From: Deltaproteobacteria bacterium
GTDB lineage: Bacteria > Myxococcota_A > Polyangia > Polyangiales > Houyiibacteriaceae
Length of the DNA: 64,000 bases
Reading direction: 5' to 3'
Assembly: GCA_017644045.1 (NCBI GenBank)
Contig: JAEPMI010000010.1
Coordinates: forward strand, 372,001 to 436,000
The notes below the pieces were generated by a model. The model saw nothing but the letters and a program-made list of their open reading frames with translations, did no database searches and was not told the DNA's origin. Positions 8,150 to 16,328 of the stretch are shown here, piece by piece (the stretch's first letter is position 1; the number at the start of each line of letters is the position of its first letter). A program made the translations under genes and the position numbers.

Positions 8150-10006
8150 ATGACCCGACCGACCGCCCTCGCCTCCCTGCTCCTCCTCGCGCTCGCCGCG
8201 CCAGGCTCCCTCGCCCACGCTCAGGACGAAGAGGCCCCTGCCGACGAGACGACCACGGAGGTGGCCACCGATACCTCCGCCGCCGAGGAAGCGGAAGAGG
8301 AAGAGCTCAGCGGCTTCGAGAAGGCCCTCGCCAAGTTCGACGGCGCCTTCGGCGAGTGGGTGGTCGGCCCGATGGCGGGCGTGTTCTTCCTCGACGTCTG
8401 GGCCTGGGACGGCGCGCGTCGCCCCGGCTCGATCGACGAGGCCCCGGACTACACGGCCACCGAGGCGGAGCAGGCCGTGATGCTCAATCTGGTGAACGGC
8501 GCCGACGAGGACGCGCTGAAGAAGATGGTCGGCGAACGGCGCGGCGAACGGCTGCTCGAAGCGCGCCAGGCTCCCTTCACCGAGGTCGATCAGATCACCG
8601 AGGCGGTCGGTCCGGTCGCGACGTACCACGTGTTCCTCGAGGCCACGGACGTGAAGATGCCCTTCATCGTCCTCTGGCTCGTGCTCGGCGCGCTCTTCTT
8701 CTCGTTCCGCTACGGCTTCCCCAACCTGCGCGCCTTCGGTCACGCCATCCAGGTGACCCGTGGCGTCTACGACAACCCCGACGACGAAGGCGAGGTGAGC
8801 CACTTCCAGGCGCTCTCCTCCGCGCTCAGCGCCACCGTCGGTCTGGGCAACATCGCGGGTGTCGCCATCGCGGTCGGTGCCGGCGGTCCGGGCGCGGTGT
8901 TCTGGATGGTGGTCGCCGCGTTCTTCGGCATGTGCTCGAAGTTCAGCGAGTGCACCCTCGGCCAGCTCTACCGACAGACCGACGAGAAGGGCAACGTCTC
9001 CGGCGGACCGATGCGCTACCTCAGCGCCGGCCTCGAGCAGATGGGCTTCCGCCGCTTCGGGAAGTTCCTCGCCATCGCGTTCGCCATCATGTGCATCGGC
9101 GGCAGCTTCGGCGGCGGCAACATGTTCCAGGCGAACCAGTCCTACGCGCAGGTCGCGGGCGTGCTGCCCTTCATGGACAACGGCGTCGGCGCCTTCGCGT
9201 ACGGGGTGTTGCTCGCGGCGATGGTCGGCGTGGTCATCATCGGTGGCATCAAGCGCATCGGTAAGGTCGCGGGCCTCATCGTGCCCGTGATGTGCGCGGT
9301 CTACGTGCTCGCGGGTCTCGCCGTGATCCTGGCCAACGTCCCCGAGATCCCGGCGGCCTTCGGCAAGATCTTCGGCGAAGCGTTCAAGCCGCGCGCGGTC
9401 GGCGGCGGCTTTCTCGGCGTGCTCGTGCTCGGTTTCCAGCGCGCGGCCTTCTCGAACGAGGCCGGCGTCGGCTCGGCGTCCATCGCCCACTCCGCCGCCG
9501 CCACCGACGAGCCGGTCCGCGAGGGCATCGTGGCGCTGCTCGAGCCCTTCATCGACACCATCATCGTCTGCACGATGACCGGCCTCGTGGTCGTCATCAC
9601 CGGCGTCTACGACGGGCCGGACGCGGGCGTCGAGATGACCAGCGCGGCCTTCGACACGGTCATCCCCGGCTTCAAGTACGTGCTGACCTTCGCGGTCTTC
9701 ATGTTCGCCTTCTCGACGATGATCAGCTGGAGCTATTACGGCGAGCGCTGCTGGACGTTCCTCTTCGGCACGGGCTCGTCGCTGGCCTACAAGATCATCT
9801 TCCTCTTCTTCGCGGTCAGCGGCGCGGTGCTCGAGCTGGGCAGCGTCATCGGCTTCAGCGACCTGATGATTCTCGGCATGGCCTTCCCGAACATCCTCGG
9901 GATGTATTTCCTGAGTGGGAAGGTGAAGGGCGCGTTCGACGAGTACTGGAAGCGCTACAAGGCGGGCACGATGAAGCGCTACGACCAGAGCGGCTCTAGC
10001 GCGTGA
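8150..10006 (+). CDS. Sodium:alanine/glycine symporter (AGCS) with exported N-terminal extension
   Basis: Residues from ~170 onward form an AGCS-family sodium-amino-acid symporter: FRYGFPNLRAFGHA, ALSATVGLGNIAGVAIA, GGPGAVFWM, CTLGQLYRQ, GGPMRYLS, GFQRAAFSNEAGVGSA and ISWSYYGERCW are all characteristic. The 618-residue length is about 130 more than typical. The surplus is N-terminal: a signal-like helix ending in AHAQ, a Glu/Ala/Thr-rich linker, and a segment at ~110-158 (LNLVNGADEDALKKMV, GERLLEARQAPFTEVDQI) that resembles a ComEA-type helix-hairpin-helix. The extension would face the periplasm. The last codons and stop lie inside a perfect 26-bp inverted repeat. Substrate is likely alanine or glycine but is not certain. 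Confidence 0.9.
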   Translation: MTRPTALASLLLLALAAPGSLAHAQDEEAPADETTTEVATDTSAAEEAEEEELSGFEKALAKFDGAFGEWVVGPMAGVFFLDVWAWDGARRPGSIDEAPDYTATEAEQAVMLNLVNGADEDALKKMVGERRGERLLEARQAPFTEVDQITEAVGPVATYHVFLEATDVKMPFIVLWLVLGALFFSFRYGFPNLRAFGHAIQVTRGVYDNPDDEGEVSHFQALSSALSATVGLGNIAGVAIAVGAGGPGAVFWMVVAAFFGMCSKFSECTLGQLYRQTDEKGNVSGGPMRYLSAGLEQMGFRRFGKFLAIAFAIMCIGGSFGGGNMFQANQSYAQVAGVLPFMDNGVGAFAYGVLLAAMVGVVIIGGIKRIGKVAGLIVPVMCAVYVLAGLAVILANVPEIPAAFGKIFGEAFKPRAVGGGFLGVLVLGFQRAAFSNEAGVGSASIAHSAAATDEPVREGIVALLEPFIDTIIVCTMTGLVVVITGVYDGPDAGVEMTSAAFDTVIPGFKYVLTFAVFMFAFSTMISWSYYGERCWTFLFGTGSSLAYKIIFLFFAVSGAVLELGSVIGFSDLMILGMAFPNILGMYFLSGKVKGAFDEYWKRYKAGTMKRYDQSGSSA

Positions 10007-10164
10007 TGCAGGTCGGTTGAAGGGCGCTACGCGCCCTGAGCACACCCGCTGCGGTCGTCCCCTCACGCTCGAAAATACTTCGGCATTTCCTCGGTTCGCG
10101 GACACCCCATCGAACCCACCCAGACCACGGATCTCCCGTCAACCGACCTGCATCACGCGCTAGA
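9995..10164. repeat. Perfect 26-bp inverted repeat, arms 9995-10020 and 10139-10164
   Basis: The left arm (starting TCTAGCGCGTGATGCAGG) covers the final codons and TGA of the AGCS gene; the right arm is its exact reverse complement, 118 bases away. Outside the 26 bases the match stops at once on both sides. Between the arms is a separate hairpin at 10021-10037 (AGGGCGC / GCGCCCT, loop TAC), likely the symporter terminator. The right arm overlaps the left arm of a second inverted repeat. Confidence 0.9.
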
Positions 10165-10326
10165 CCGCTCACGGCTTGAAATGGTCCGATGATCGGGGTG
10201 CTGTGCGGCCGCGGGTCGGTTTCGGCACGACGAGTCGATGCCGAGCATCGGCGAGGAGGGACGGGGCCGACCTGTGGTCGCACAGCCCGCGAGGGCGGAT
10301 CAGAGCAAGTCGTGAGCGGTCTAGCG
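10158..10326. repeat. Second, overlapping 16-bp inverted repeat, arms 10158-10173 and 10311-10326
   Basis: CGCTAGACCGCTCACG at 10158-10173 is the exact reverse complement of 10311-10326. The right arm includes the stop codon of the convergent M15 gene (TAG, complement of 10321-10323). The left arm shares seven bases with the 26-bp repeat, so the 314-base gene-free interval is built from chained inverted copies of both flanking gene ends. No promoter or coding frame was seen in this interval. Confidence 0.9.
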
Positions 10327-11484
10327 AAGCCGACGCCGCCTGAACGCGAGCAGCGCGAACGCCGCGAGCAGCCAGAGGCCATCGGCGTTCGGCGGTCCGT
10401 CGACGCGACAGCTGCAGCCGCCCGTGGCGGTGTCGAAGCCCGGACCCGTCAGCGAGCCAGAGTCGACGCCGACCGACGCGTCGCGGGTGGAGCCATCATC
10501 CGCGGGTCCGATGCCGGCGTCCGCCGCCGGGCCCATGTCCACGCCCGGCATCGACTCCATGATGCACTCGCCCTCTCCTGCGCACGTCGTTCCCCCCGCG
10601 CACTCGGTCGGCTCCGCGAGGGCTCCGTCCGAGCAGTGCGCGCGCTGGGTCTCGTCGAGGCAGACGTCCGCCTCGCCCATCGCCGGACAGAAGACGCTCA
10701 CGCAGCGCACCCCGAGCGAGTCGTCCGCGCAGGTCGCCCCGAAGGCTCCGCACTCGCCGCGGCCGCACTCGGCGTCGACGATGGTGTCGCCCTCGCAGTG
10801 CGCCTCGCAGGTCGGCGCACACAGGTCGTCCGCGAACCCCGAAGCGGGCGTGCGCCCGAGGCGCGACTCCGTCTGCGGGCCGTAGGCTCCATCCTCGGCG
10901 ATTCGGTCGCCGGGGTTGTTCGCGTTCCACAAGCGCTGGAAGGTCAAGACCGCGTCCGACCGCAGGTCGCTCCCCGGGCAGTCGAAGTGCACCGGGTCGC
11001 GTGAGCCGAGCCACGCGCAGCCCGCGCCCTCGAGCGCCGAGCGGACACTCGAGTAGCTGCCCACGTCGACGGCCCGGCCGGACTGATGGTTGCTGTTGCC
11101 GGGCGTCGCCGCGAGACCACAGCCGCCCGAGTGATAGAGCACGTACTGGTCGGCGACCGTTCGGAAGGCGCTGTTGATGGTCAGGTTCGTGCCCCCGTCG
11201 GCCACCCGGTGGATCGCGTCGCGAGCGCTGGCCTGGAGGTAGGGATGGACCCGGCTCGAGCTCAGGGAGATCCGAGGATGAGGCGCAAAGCGCACGAACT
11301 GGCCGGGACGCATGCAGGTCTGCGAGTCCGCGAGCTGCCGGCTGATGCCCTCGAGTCCAGCGGTCGAGCAGGCGCCGCGTGCCGCGATATCGGCCACCGT
11401 CTGCGCGTCGACCTCGCTCGCGAGGCCGAACACACCCACGACGAGGGTGAAGCAAGCGACTCGACACGGCACGATGCACTCCAT
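10321..11484 (-). CDS. M15-type D-Ala-D-Ala carboxypeptidase-like protein with Cys-rich region and MYXO-CTERM tail
   Basis: This 387-residue exported protein starts at ATG 11484 with a signal peptide ending near EVDAQ. Residues ~80-170 contain the zinc-peptidase pattern of family M15: NHQSGRAVDV (His and Asp ligands) and DPVHFDC (second His). A peptidoglycan-binding-like segment follows (TFQRLWNANNPGDRI, DGAYGPQTESRL), then a Cys-rich stretch with ~20 Cys. The last ~35 residues, GGCSCR then a hydrophobic helix and RRRRLR, form a MYXO-CTERM sorting signal, which in myxobacteria leads to cleavage and surface lipidation. It is therefore a probable surface-anchored wall hydrolase. A much longer frame upstream runs antisense to the kinase and is not real. 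Confidence 0.85.
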   Translation of the reverse strand: MECIVPCRVACFTLVVGVFGLASEVDAQTVADIAARGACSTAGLEGISRQLADSQTCMRPGQFVRFAPHPRISLSSSRVHPYLQASARDAIHRVADGGTNLTINSAFRTVADQYVLYHSGGCGLAATPGNSNHQSGRAVDVGSYSSVRSALEGAGCAWLGSRDPVHFDCPGSDLRSDAVLTFQRLWNANNPGDRIAEDGAYGPQTESRLGRTPASGFADDLCAPTCEAHCEGDTIVDAECGRGECGAFGATCADDSLGVRCVSVFCPAMGEADVCLDETQRAHCSDGALAEPTECAGGTTCAGEGECIMESMPGVDMGPAADAGIGPADDGSTRDASVGVDSGSLTGPGFDTATGGCSCRVDGPPNADGLWLLAAFALLAFRRRRLR

Positions 11485-11525
11485 CGAGTGCCTTCCGATG
11501 CAGACACCATGCCTGAAAGGGGGAC

Positions 11526-11549
11526 ACCGGATCCGCGAGCGAATCCGGT
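11526..11549. promoter_or_regulatory. Inverted repeat between divergent M15 and kinase genes
   Basis: ACCGGAT (11526-11532) and ATCCGGT (11543-11549) form a 7-bp palindrome with a 10-base spacer, centred between the two divergent starts (11484 and 11677). It could be an operator shared by both promoters, or chance. No convincing -35/-10 pair was identified. Confidence 0.3.
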
Positions 11550-11676
11550 TCGATGTTCGCGGCGACTGCACCGAGCGTGCGGATCGGCCCGCCCGTCGTT
11601 CATCTTTCCGACACCGACCATTGACGGAGGCGTTCACGGTCAGGGATCCTGAAGCCCCTTGGGCATCGTGGAGAGC

Positions 11677-13506
11677 ATGGCAAAGGACGGCGAGTCCGCC
11701 TCGATCACCTGCCCGCATTGTGGAGTCGACCACCCGGATAGCTGGTCGCATTGCCCGAACTCCGGCCGGCCGCTCCACGCCGGGCCGGCGCTGACCGGAC
11801 GGGTCGTCGCCGGCCGCTACGAGATCCTCGGGCTGCTCGGCGAAGGAGGCATGGGTGCCGTCTACGAGGCGAAGCACCTGCAGCTCGGTCGCAAGGTCGC
11901 GATCAAGCGCCTGCATCCCGAGCTCGCGAAAGACGAGAGCGCGGTCCGTCGATTCCAGCGCGAGGCGCGCGCGGCCGGCACCATCGGCCACGACCACATC
12001 GTGGACGTGCTCGACCTCGGCTACGCCGAAGATGGAGCGCCGTACCTCGCGATGGAGCTCCTCGTCGGCGAGAGCCTCGCGGACCGACTTCGGCGGGCCG
12101 GTCGCCTCGACCCGCGACGTGCCGCGAGGGTCGCAGGAGAGATGCTCTCGGCGCTCGAGGCGGTGCATGGCCGTGGGGTCATCCATCGGGACCTGAAGCC
12201 CGACAACGTCTTCCTCTGCCGTCTGGGCGGGCGCCGCGACTTCGTGAAGGTGCTCGACTTCGGCATCTCCAAGGTCCGCGGGGTCGCGGGTGGGGAGACC
12301 GAAGGACTCACCCGTACCGGCGCGATGATGGGCACGCCCCACTACATGAGCGCGGAGCAGGCCCAGGGACGCAAGGACCTCGACCATCGCGTCGACATCT
12401 ACGCCATCGGCGTGATCCTCTACGAGAGCTTGGCGGGTGAGCTGCCCTTCCAGGGCGGCAACTATCACGCGCTTCTCCAGGCCATCCTCAGCGGGCGCCG
12501 CAAGCCCTTGCTGGACGTCGCGCCGAACGTCTCGCCCGGGCTCGCCGCGGTCATCGACAAGGCGATGGCGAGCAACCGGGACGAACGCTACCCCGACGCG
12601 CATTCGATGCACGCGGCGCTCCGGCCTTTCGGGGCAGAAGCACCCCACTCACCGAGCACGACGCGGTCCCCGGCCGTTGGCGACGCCCCCACGGCGCGAA
12701 TGGACTCCGATCTCCGCGCCGACCGACTCGCCGAGCTGGGCCGCCCCATCACTGACGAGGTCCCCATCGGCACGACCTCGATGACACCACCCGTGAGCCC
12801 GGCGCCCACTCCGGCACGCTTCGTCGCCCATTCGGCCGACTACGCCAGAGACCCTTTCGAGAGCATTCGTCCCTCGGCGAAGCGCGCGAGCATCGAACCG
12901 GCAGCCGCCGCCGAGACGTCGCCGGGCTGGGCGCCGTCGACGCCCTTCCCTTCGGACGACTCGCACGTGAAGGCGAGCCTGCTCTTGGCGATCGAGGTCG
13001 CAGTGGACGAGGTCCACGGTCGCGGCAGCACTCGGGCGCTCATCGAATCGCACGTGCGGCTCCAGAAGGAATGGCCGGTTCAGCTGCTCAGCATCGCGCG
13101 ACTTCCATTCTGGGTGCTCGAGACCTTCCTCGACGCTCTGCTCGAGCGATTCGGCGGCGGCCTCGACAGCATCCGCGAGTACGGTCGACGCGCGACCGGC
13201 AGCGAACGGATGGGCACCCACCGACGCCTGCTGGAAGGTGCGCCGACCGAGACGATCATCAAGCGCCTCGGCACCTTCTACGCCGCCTACCTGACCGCGG
13301 GTCGACTCCGACCGCATCGGCTCGAGGCGCGCCGGTGGTGCCTGGACCTCGAAGAGGCCGAGGTATCGGAGGCGTTCCTCGCCCTGCTCTCCGGCGTGTG
13401 CGAGCACGTCTTCGAGCGCGCGGGCGTGACGAACGCCGAGTCTCAGATCGTCGCGTGCGCCGCGAACGGCGACAGCGTTCGCAACGCCATCGAGATGTCC
13501 TGGTAG
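11677..13506 (+). CDS. Ser/Thr protein kinase with N-terminal zinc-ribbon-like motif and C-terminal globular domain
   Basis: The protein (609 residues from ATG 11677; a TTG at 11659 would add six) begins with CPHCGVDHPDSWSHCPNSG, a zinc-ribbon in which the fourth Cys is replaced by Ser. The kinase domain (~42-310) has GEGGMGAVYEA, VAIKRL, HRDLKPDN, DFGISK and YMSAEQAQG, so it should be active. A Pro/Thr/Ser-rich linker leads to a ~185-residue C-terminal domain (from VKASLLLAIEVAVDEVH) that contains no membrane helix. Its end (QIVACAANGDSVRNAIEMSW) resembles the end of the 20.8-kb kinase and the myxobacterial DUF2378-type fold; that match is tentative. The kinase is probably cytoplasmic, and its substrate is unknown. 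Confidence 0.9.
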   Translation: MAKDGESASITCPHCGVDHPDSWSHCPNSGRPLHAGPALTGRVVAGRYEILGLLGEGGMGAVYEAKHLQLGRKVAIKRLHPELAKDESAVRRFQREARAAGTIGHDHIVDVLDLGYAEDGAPYLAMELLVGESLADRLRRAGRLDPRRAARVAGEMLSALEAVHGRGVIHRDLKPDNVFLCRLGGRRDFVKVLDFGISKVRGVAGGETEGLTRTGAMMGTPHYMSAEQAQGRKDLDHRVDIYAIGVILYESLAGELPFQGGNYHALLQAILSGRRKPLLDVAPNVSPGLAAVIDKAMASNRDERYPDAHSMHAALRPFGAEAPHSPSTTRSPAVGDAPTARMDSDLRADRLAELGRPITDEVPIGTTSMTPPVSPAPTPARFVAHSADYARDPFESIRPSAKRASIEPAAAAETSPGWAPSTPFPSDDSHVKASLLLAIEVAVDEVHGRGSTRALIESHVRLQKEWPVQLLSIARLPFWVLETFLDALLERFGGGLDSIREYGRRATGSERMGTHRRLLEGAPTETIIKRLGTFYAAYLTAGRLRPHRLEARRWCLDLEEAEVSEAFLALLSGVCEHVFERAGVTNAESQIVACAANGDSVRNAIEMSW

Positions 13507-13516
13507 GCGCTGGGGG

Positions 13517-14839
13517 CTAGGCCGCGCGCCGCTCACCCATGAGCGACTCGATCTCGGCGATCGTCTTCGGGATGGCGGAGGTCAGGTTCTCGTTGCCCGC
13601 CTCGGTGACGAGGATGTCGTCCTCGATGCGGATGCCGATACCGCGCCATTTCTCGTCGACCTCGGCGTCGGTGGCGACGTAGATGCCCGGCTCGATGGTG
13701 AGCACCATCCCGGCCTCGAGGGGCCGCGGGCTTCCGTCGGCGAAGTAGGCGCCCACGTCGTGCACGTCCATGCCCAGCCAGTGGGACGTCTTGTGCATGA
13801 AGAAGTCCTTGTAGCGCTGGTCCTCCATGACCTCGTCGATCGTGCCCTGGATCAGACCGAGCTCGAGCAGGCCCGCGCCGATCACGCGCGCGGCCGCTTC
13901 GTGAATCGTGTCGAGGGTGGCGCCCGGCTTAGTCGCCTCGATGGCGGCCAGCTGCGAGTCCAGGCAGAGCTGGTAGAGCACGCGCTGCGGCTCCGTGAAA
14001 CGGCCGCTGACCGGGAAGGTCCGGGTCACGTCGCTCGCGTAGTAGTGCAGCTCGCAACCGGCATCGATGAGCAGCAGGTCGCCCTCCTCCATCAGCCGCC
14101 GGTTCGAGCGGTAGTGGAGAATGGTCGCGTTGGGCCCGGAGCCGACGATGCTGTCGTAGGCGGTGCGCTCGCAGCCCGACGCGCGGAAGATACGGTCCAT
14201 CTCCGCCTGCACCTCGTACTCGTGCATTCCGGGGCGGGCGACGACCATGGCGCGACGATGGGCCTCGGCCGTGACCGCGGCCGCAGCGCGCATGGCCTCG
14301 AGCTCGGCTTCGTCCTTCTTCAGGCGCATCTCGTGCACACCATGGAGCGGCGCGACGAAGGTGGTCGGGAACGCCCGACCGGAGCGGCGACCGCGCTGAC
14401 GCGCGGCGCGCACGGCCGCGTAGAGCTCGGTGTCGAAGGGGTGCCCCTCGCCGACCGGATAGTGGACCGACTCGACGCCCTCCAGGTACGCGGGCAAGCG
14501 CTCGGCGAGCTCGCCGATCGGGAACGCGGCGTCGACGCCCAGCTCTCGCACGGCGCCCTCGGTGCCGAGGCGCGGACCATCCCAGATCTCCCGCGCCGGA
14601 TCGCGCGGCTGCACGAAGAGCACGCTTCGATGCTCTTCGTGAGCGTTCGTGAGGACGAGCACCGAGCTCGGCTCATCGAAGCCGGTCAGGTAGTAGAGGT
14701 CGCTGTCCTGCCGAAAGGCGTGCTCGACGTCGTTGTTCCGGATCTCGACCGGGGCCGCGGGCAGGATCGCCGCTCCCTGGTCACCTACGAGCTCGAGTAG
14801 ACGGCGGCGACGCGCCGCAAAGACTGCACCATCGACCAT
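13517..14839 (-). CDS. pepP: Xaa-Pro aminopeptidase (aminopeptidase P)
   Basis: This enzyme releases N-terminal residues preceding proline. The 440-residue protein has the N-terminal creatinase-like domain (QDSDLYYLTGFDEP) and the pita-bread metal site: Asp in LLIDAGCE and SDVTRTF, His in HWLGMDVHDVG, Glu in LTIEPGIY and in GIRIEDDILVT. All five dinuclear-metal ligands appear present. It follows the decayed M3-like gene by 56 bases on the same strand, suggesting one transcript, and converges with the kinase with only ten bases between stops. Start ATG is at 14839. It is cytoplasmic; there is no signal peptide. Confidence 0.95.
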   Translation of the reverse strand: MVDGAVFAARRRRLLELVGDQGAAILPAAPVEIRNNDVEHAFRQDSDLYYLTGFDEPSSVLVLTNAHEEHRSVLFVQPRDPAREIWDGPRLGTEGAVRELGVDAAFPIGELAERLPAYLEGVESVHYPVGEGHPFDTELYAAVRAARQRGRRSGRAFPTTFVAPLHGVHEMRLKKDEAELEAMRAAAAVTAEAHRRAMVVARPGMHEYEVQAEMDRIFRASGCERTAYDSIVGSGPNATILHYRSNRRLMEEGDLLLIDAGCELHYYASDVTRTFPVSGRFTEPQRVLYQLCLDSQLAAIEATKPGATLDTIHEAAARVIGAGLLELGLIQGTIDEVMEDQRYKDFFMHKTSHWLGMDVHDVGAYFADGSPRPLEAGMVLTIEPGIYVATDAEVDEKWRGIGIRIEDDILVTEAGNENLTSAIPKTIAEIESLMGERRAA

Positions 14840-14895
14840 GGCGAAAACTTAGTACAACACGGCGAAAGTGCGATCCGAATCTGGATCGACGAGCC

Positions 14896-16263
14896 TCACG
14901 CGAGGGCCAGCTCCGCCAATTCCGCCAACCGAGCGATGGCCTGTTCCTGCGCGCCGTCGACCTCTTCGACGAAGGCCTCGGCCGAGAGCGCGCCGCCGCG
15001 CGTGGCAGCGCCCCGAATGGGCTCGGCGGCCCGGGGGTTCCGGAAGAAGTCCTCGTCGAAGTGCTCGCGCAAGGCCGGATAGAGAGCCAGTCCCGCGACG
15101 CTCGCGCGGAAGCGTGGGCTGGCCGCGCTCGTGGTGAGCAGGAACGCCGCCCCGGGATCGGCGCCCGTGCCGGTGGCTCGCGCGACGAGCGACGCCCGGC
15201 CTTCCAGCGGGGCTCCTTCCGCGAGCACGGCCGCGGCGTCGAGCCGGACACGGAGCAGCGCGACGGCGGCGCCCAGCGATACGGCAGCGCGCGACTCGGT
15301 CAGCGTCAGCCCCCGCTTGCGAAGGGCCACCGGCCCCGTCGCCACCTGGGCCACCAAGACGCCGAGCGCCCGCCCCACGGTCTCGGCCACGGGGCGCCGC
15401 AACGGCGAAGCCGCAGCGGGCGACACCAACGAGAGCGCCAGCGCTCGCCCCAACCCCTCCGCGGCCAGCCACTCGCCCAGCACCCCATCGACCGATGGCC
15501 CCGCGATCCGGATCCGCTCCGGCACCCGGCGAGCCGCGAGGCGGGAACGGAGCGCCGGCCGCTCGGGCGCCACGCTGACGTGCGCGGCGAGCACCGAGCG
15601 GAAGCCCCAGCCTTCGAGGTCGGCGGCGATCCGCTGGAAGCGCCGCTCGGGTCGGAAGAGCGACCGGTCACCGTGCACCGCGAGCGGCCATTGCCAGAGC
15701 TCCGCCACGCCGAATCGATCCCGGACGGCGTCCAGGGCCGACTGACTCTCATCGAGCACCTTCTCCGCGAGCGCGCGCCGGTCCGCCGCGCTGGGGCCGC
15801 CGTCCGGATGGGGCGGCGCCTCGACCGCGCGCAGCCAACGCCCCGCGCGCTCGGCTCCGGCCTGCGTCGCTTCGTCGGCGCCCCGCGCGAGAGAGCGTCC
15901 GACGACTTCGAGCGCCCGCGCCGCAGACCGCGCACGGTTCGGGTCGAGGAGGAAGCCCGCCGCCACCGATGCCGGCACTCGGTCACGTTCGAGCGCGACC
16001 GGCTGGGCGAGGTCCTCGCGGCGGCGCTCGCGAAAGGGGCCGATGGCGCGCTCGAAGGCGGCGCGGGCTAGATGGGCAGCGGCGGCGCCACGCTCGGCCG
16101 GGGCCAGCTCCGCGTCCACGAAGGTCTCGGCCTCGAGCGTCGGCCAAGCCGGTGTCGGGAGCGGCTCGGCCTCGTCGAGCTCACCCCAGCCGCGGATGCG
16201 CGCCTCCGCCTCGCTGCGTCGCCACTGCTCGACCGCCGCTCGAGCTCGTTCGTGCGCCTCCAC
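14896..16263 (-). CDS. M3-like metallopeptidase relative lacking the HExxH motif
   Basis: This 455-residue, Ala/Arg-rich protein has no signal peptide or membrane helix. Its C-terminal half resembles oligoendopeptidase-like M3 enzymes in block order: a WLAAEGLGRALAL helix where the active site HExGHAL would lie (~residues 268-280), RRPVAETVGRALG where the third ligand Glu sits, and the family-like ending ALREHFDEDFFRNPRA. The two catalytic His and the catalytic Glu are gone (HELGH becomes EGLGR), so it would not be a zinc peptidase. The homology is my reading of spacing and terminal motifs and needs a profile search. GTG start at 16263; divergent from proC, and upstream of pepP in a likely operon. 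Confidence 0.7.
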   Translation of the reverse strand: MEAHERARAAVEQWRRSEAEARIRGWGELDEAEPLPTPAWPTLEAETFVDAELAPAERGAAAAHLARAAFERAIGPFRERRREDLAQPVALERDRVPASVAAGFLLDPNRARSAARALEVVGRSLARGADEATQAGAERAGRWLRAVEAPPHPDGGPSAADRRALAEKVLDESQSALDAVRDRFGVAELWQWPLAVHGDRSLFRPERRFQRIAADLEGWGFRSVLAAHVSVAPERPALRSRLAARRVPERIRIAGPSVDGVLGEWLAAEGLGRALALSLVSPAAASPLRRPVAETVGRALGVLVAQVATGPVALRKRGLTLTESRAAVSLGAAVALLRVRLDAAAVLAEGAPLEGRASLVARATGTGADPGAAFLLTTSAASPRFRASVAGLALYPALREHFDEDFFRNPRAAEPIRGAATRGGALSAEAFVEEVDGAQEQAIARLAELAELALA

Positions 16264-16328
16264 CCACGTGGGAATGGAACGAGCGGGCCCGACGCGCCAG
16301 CCGCCGTCCCCCCGTGCTATGGAGCGGC

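Noticed and set aside
6962-10105. 1047-codon open frame on the minus strand
   Set aside because: It is antisense to the isoaspartyl peptidase and AGCS genes; the translation is Arg/His/Glu/Gly-rich low-complexity typical of the complementary frame of GC-rich genes, with no domain.
10321-12648. 775-codon version of the M15 protein
   Set aside because: The extra 5' part is antisense to the kinase gene; the real signal peptide starts at 11484.
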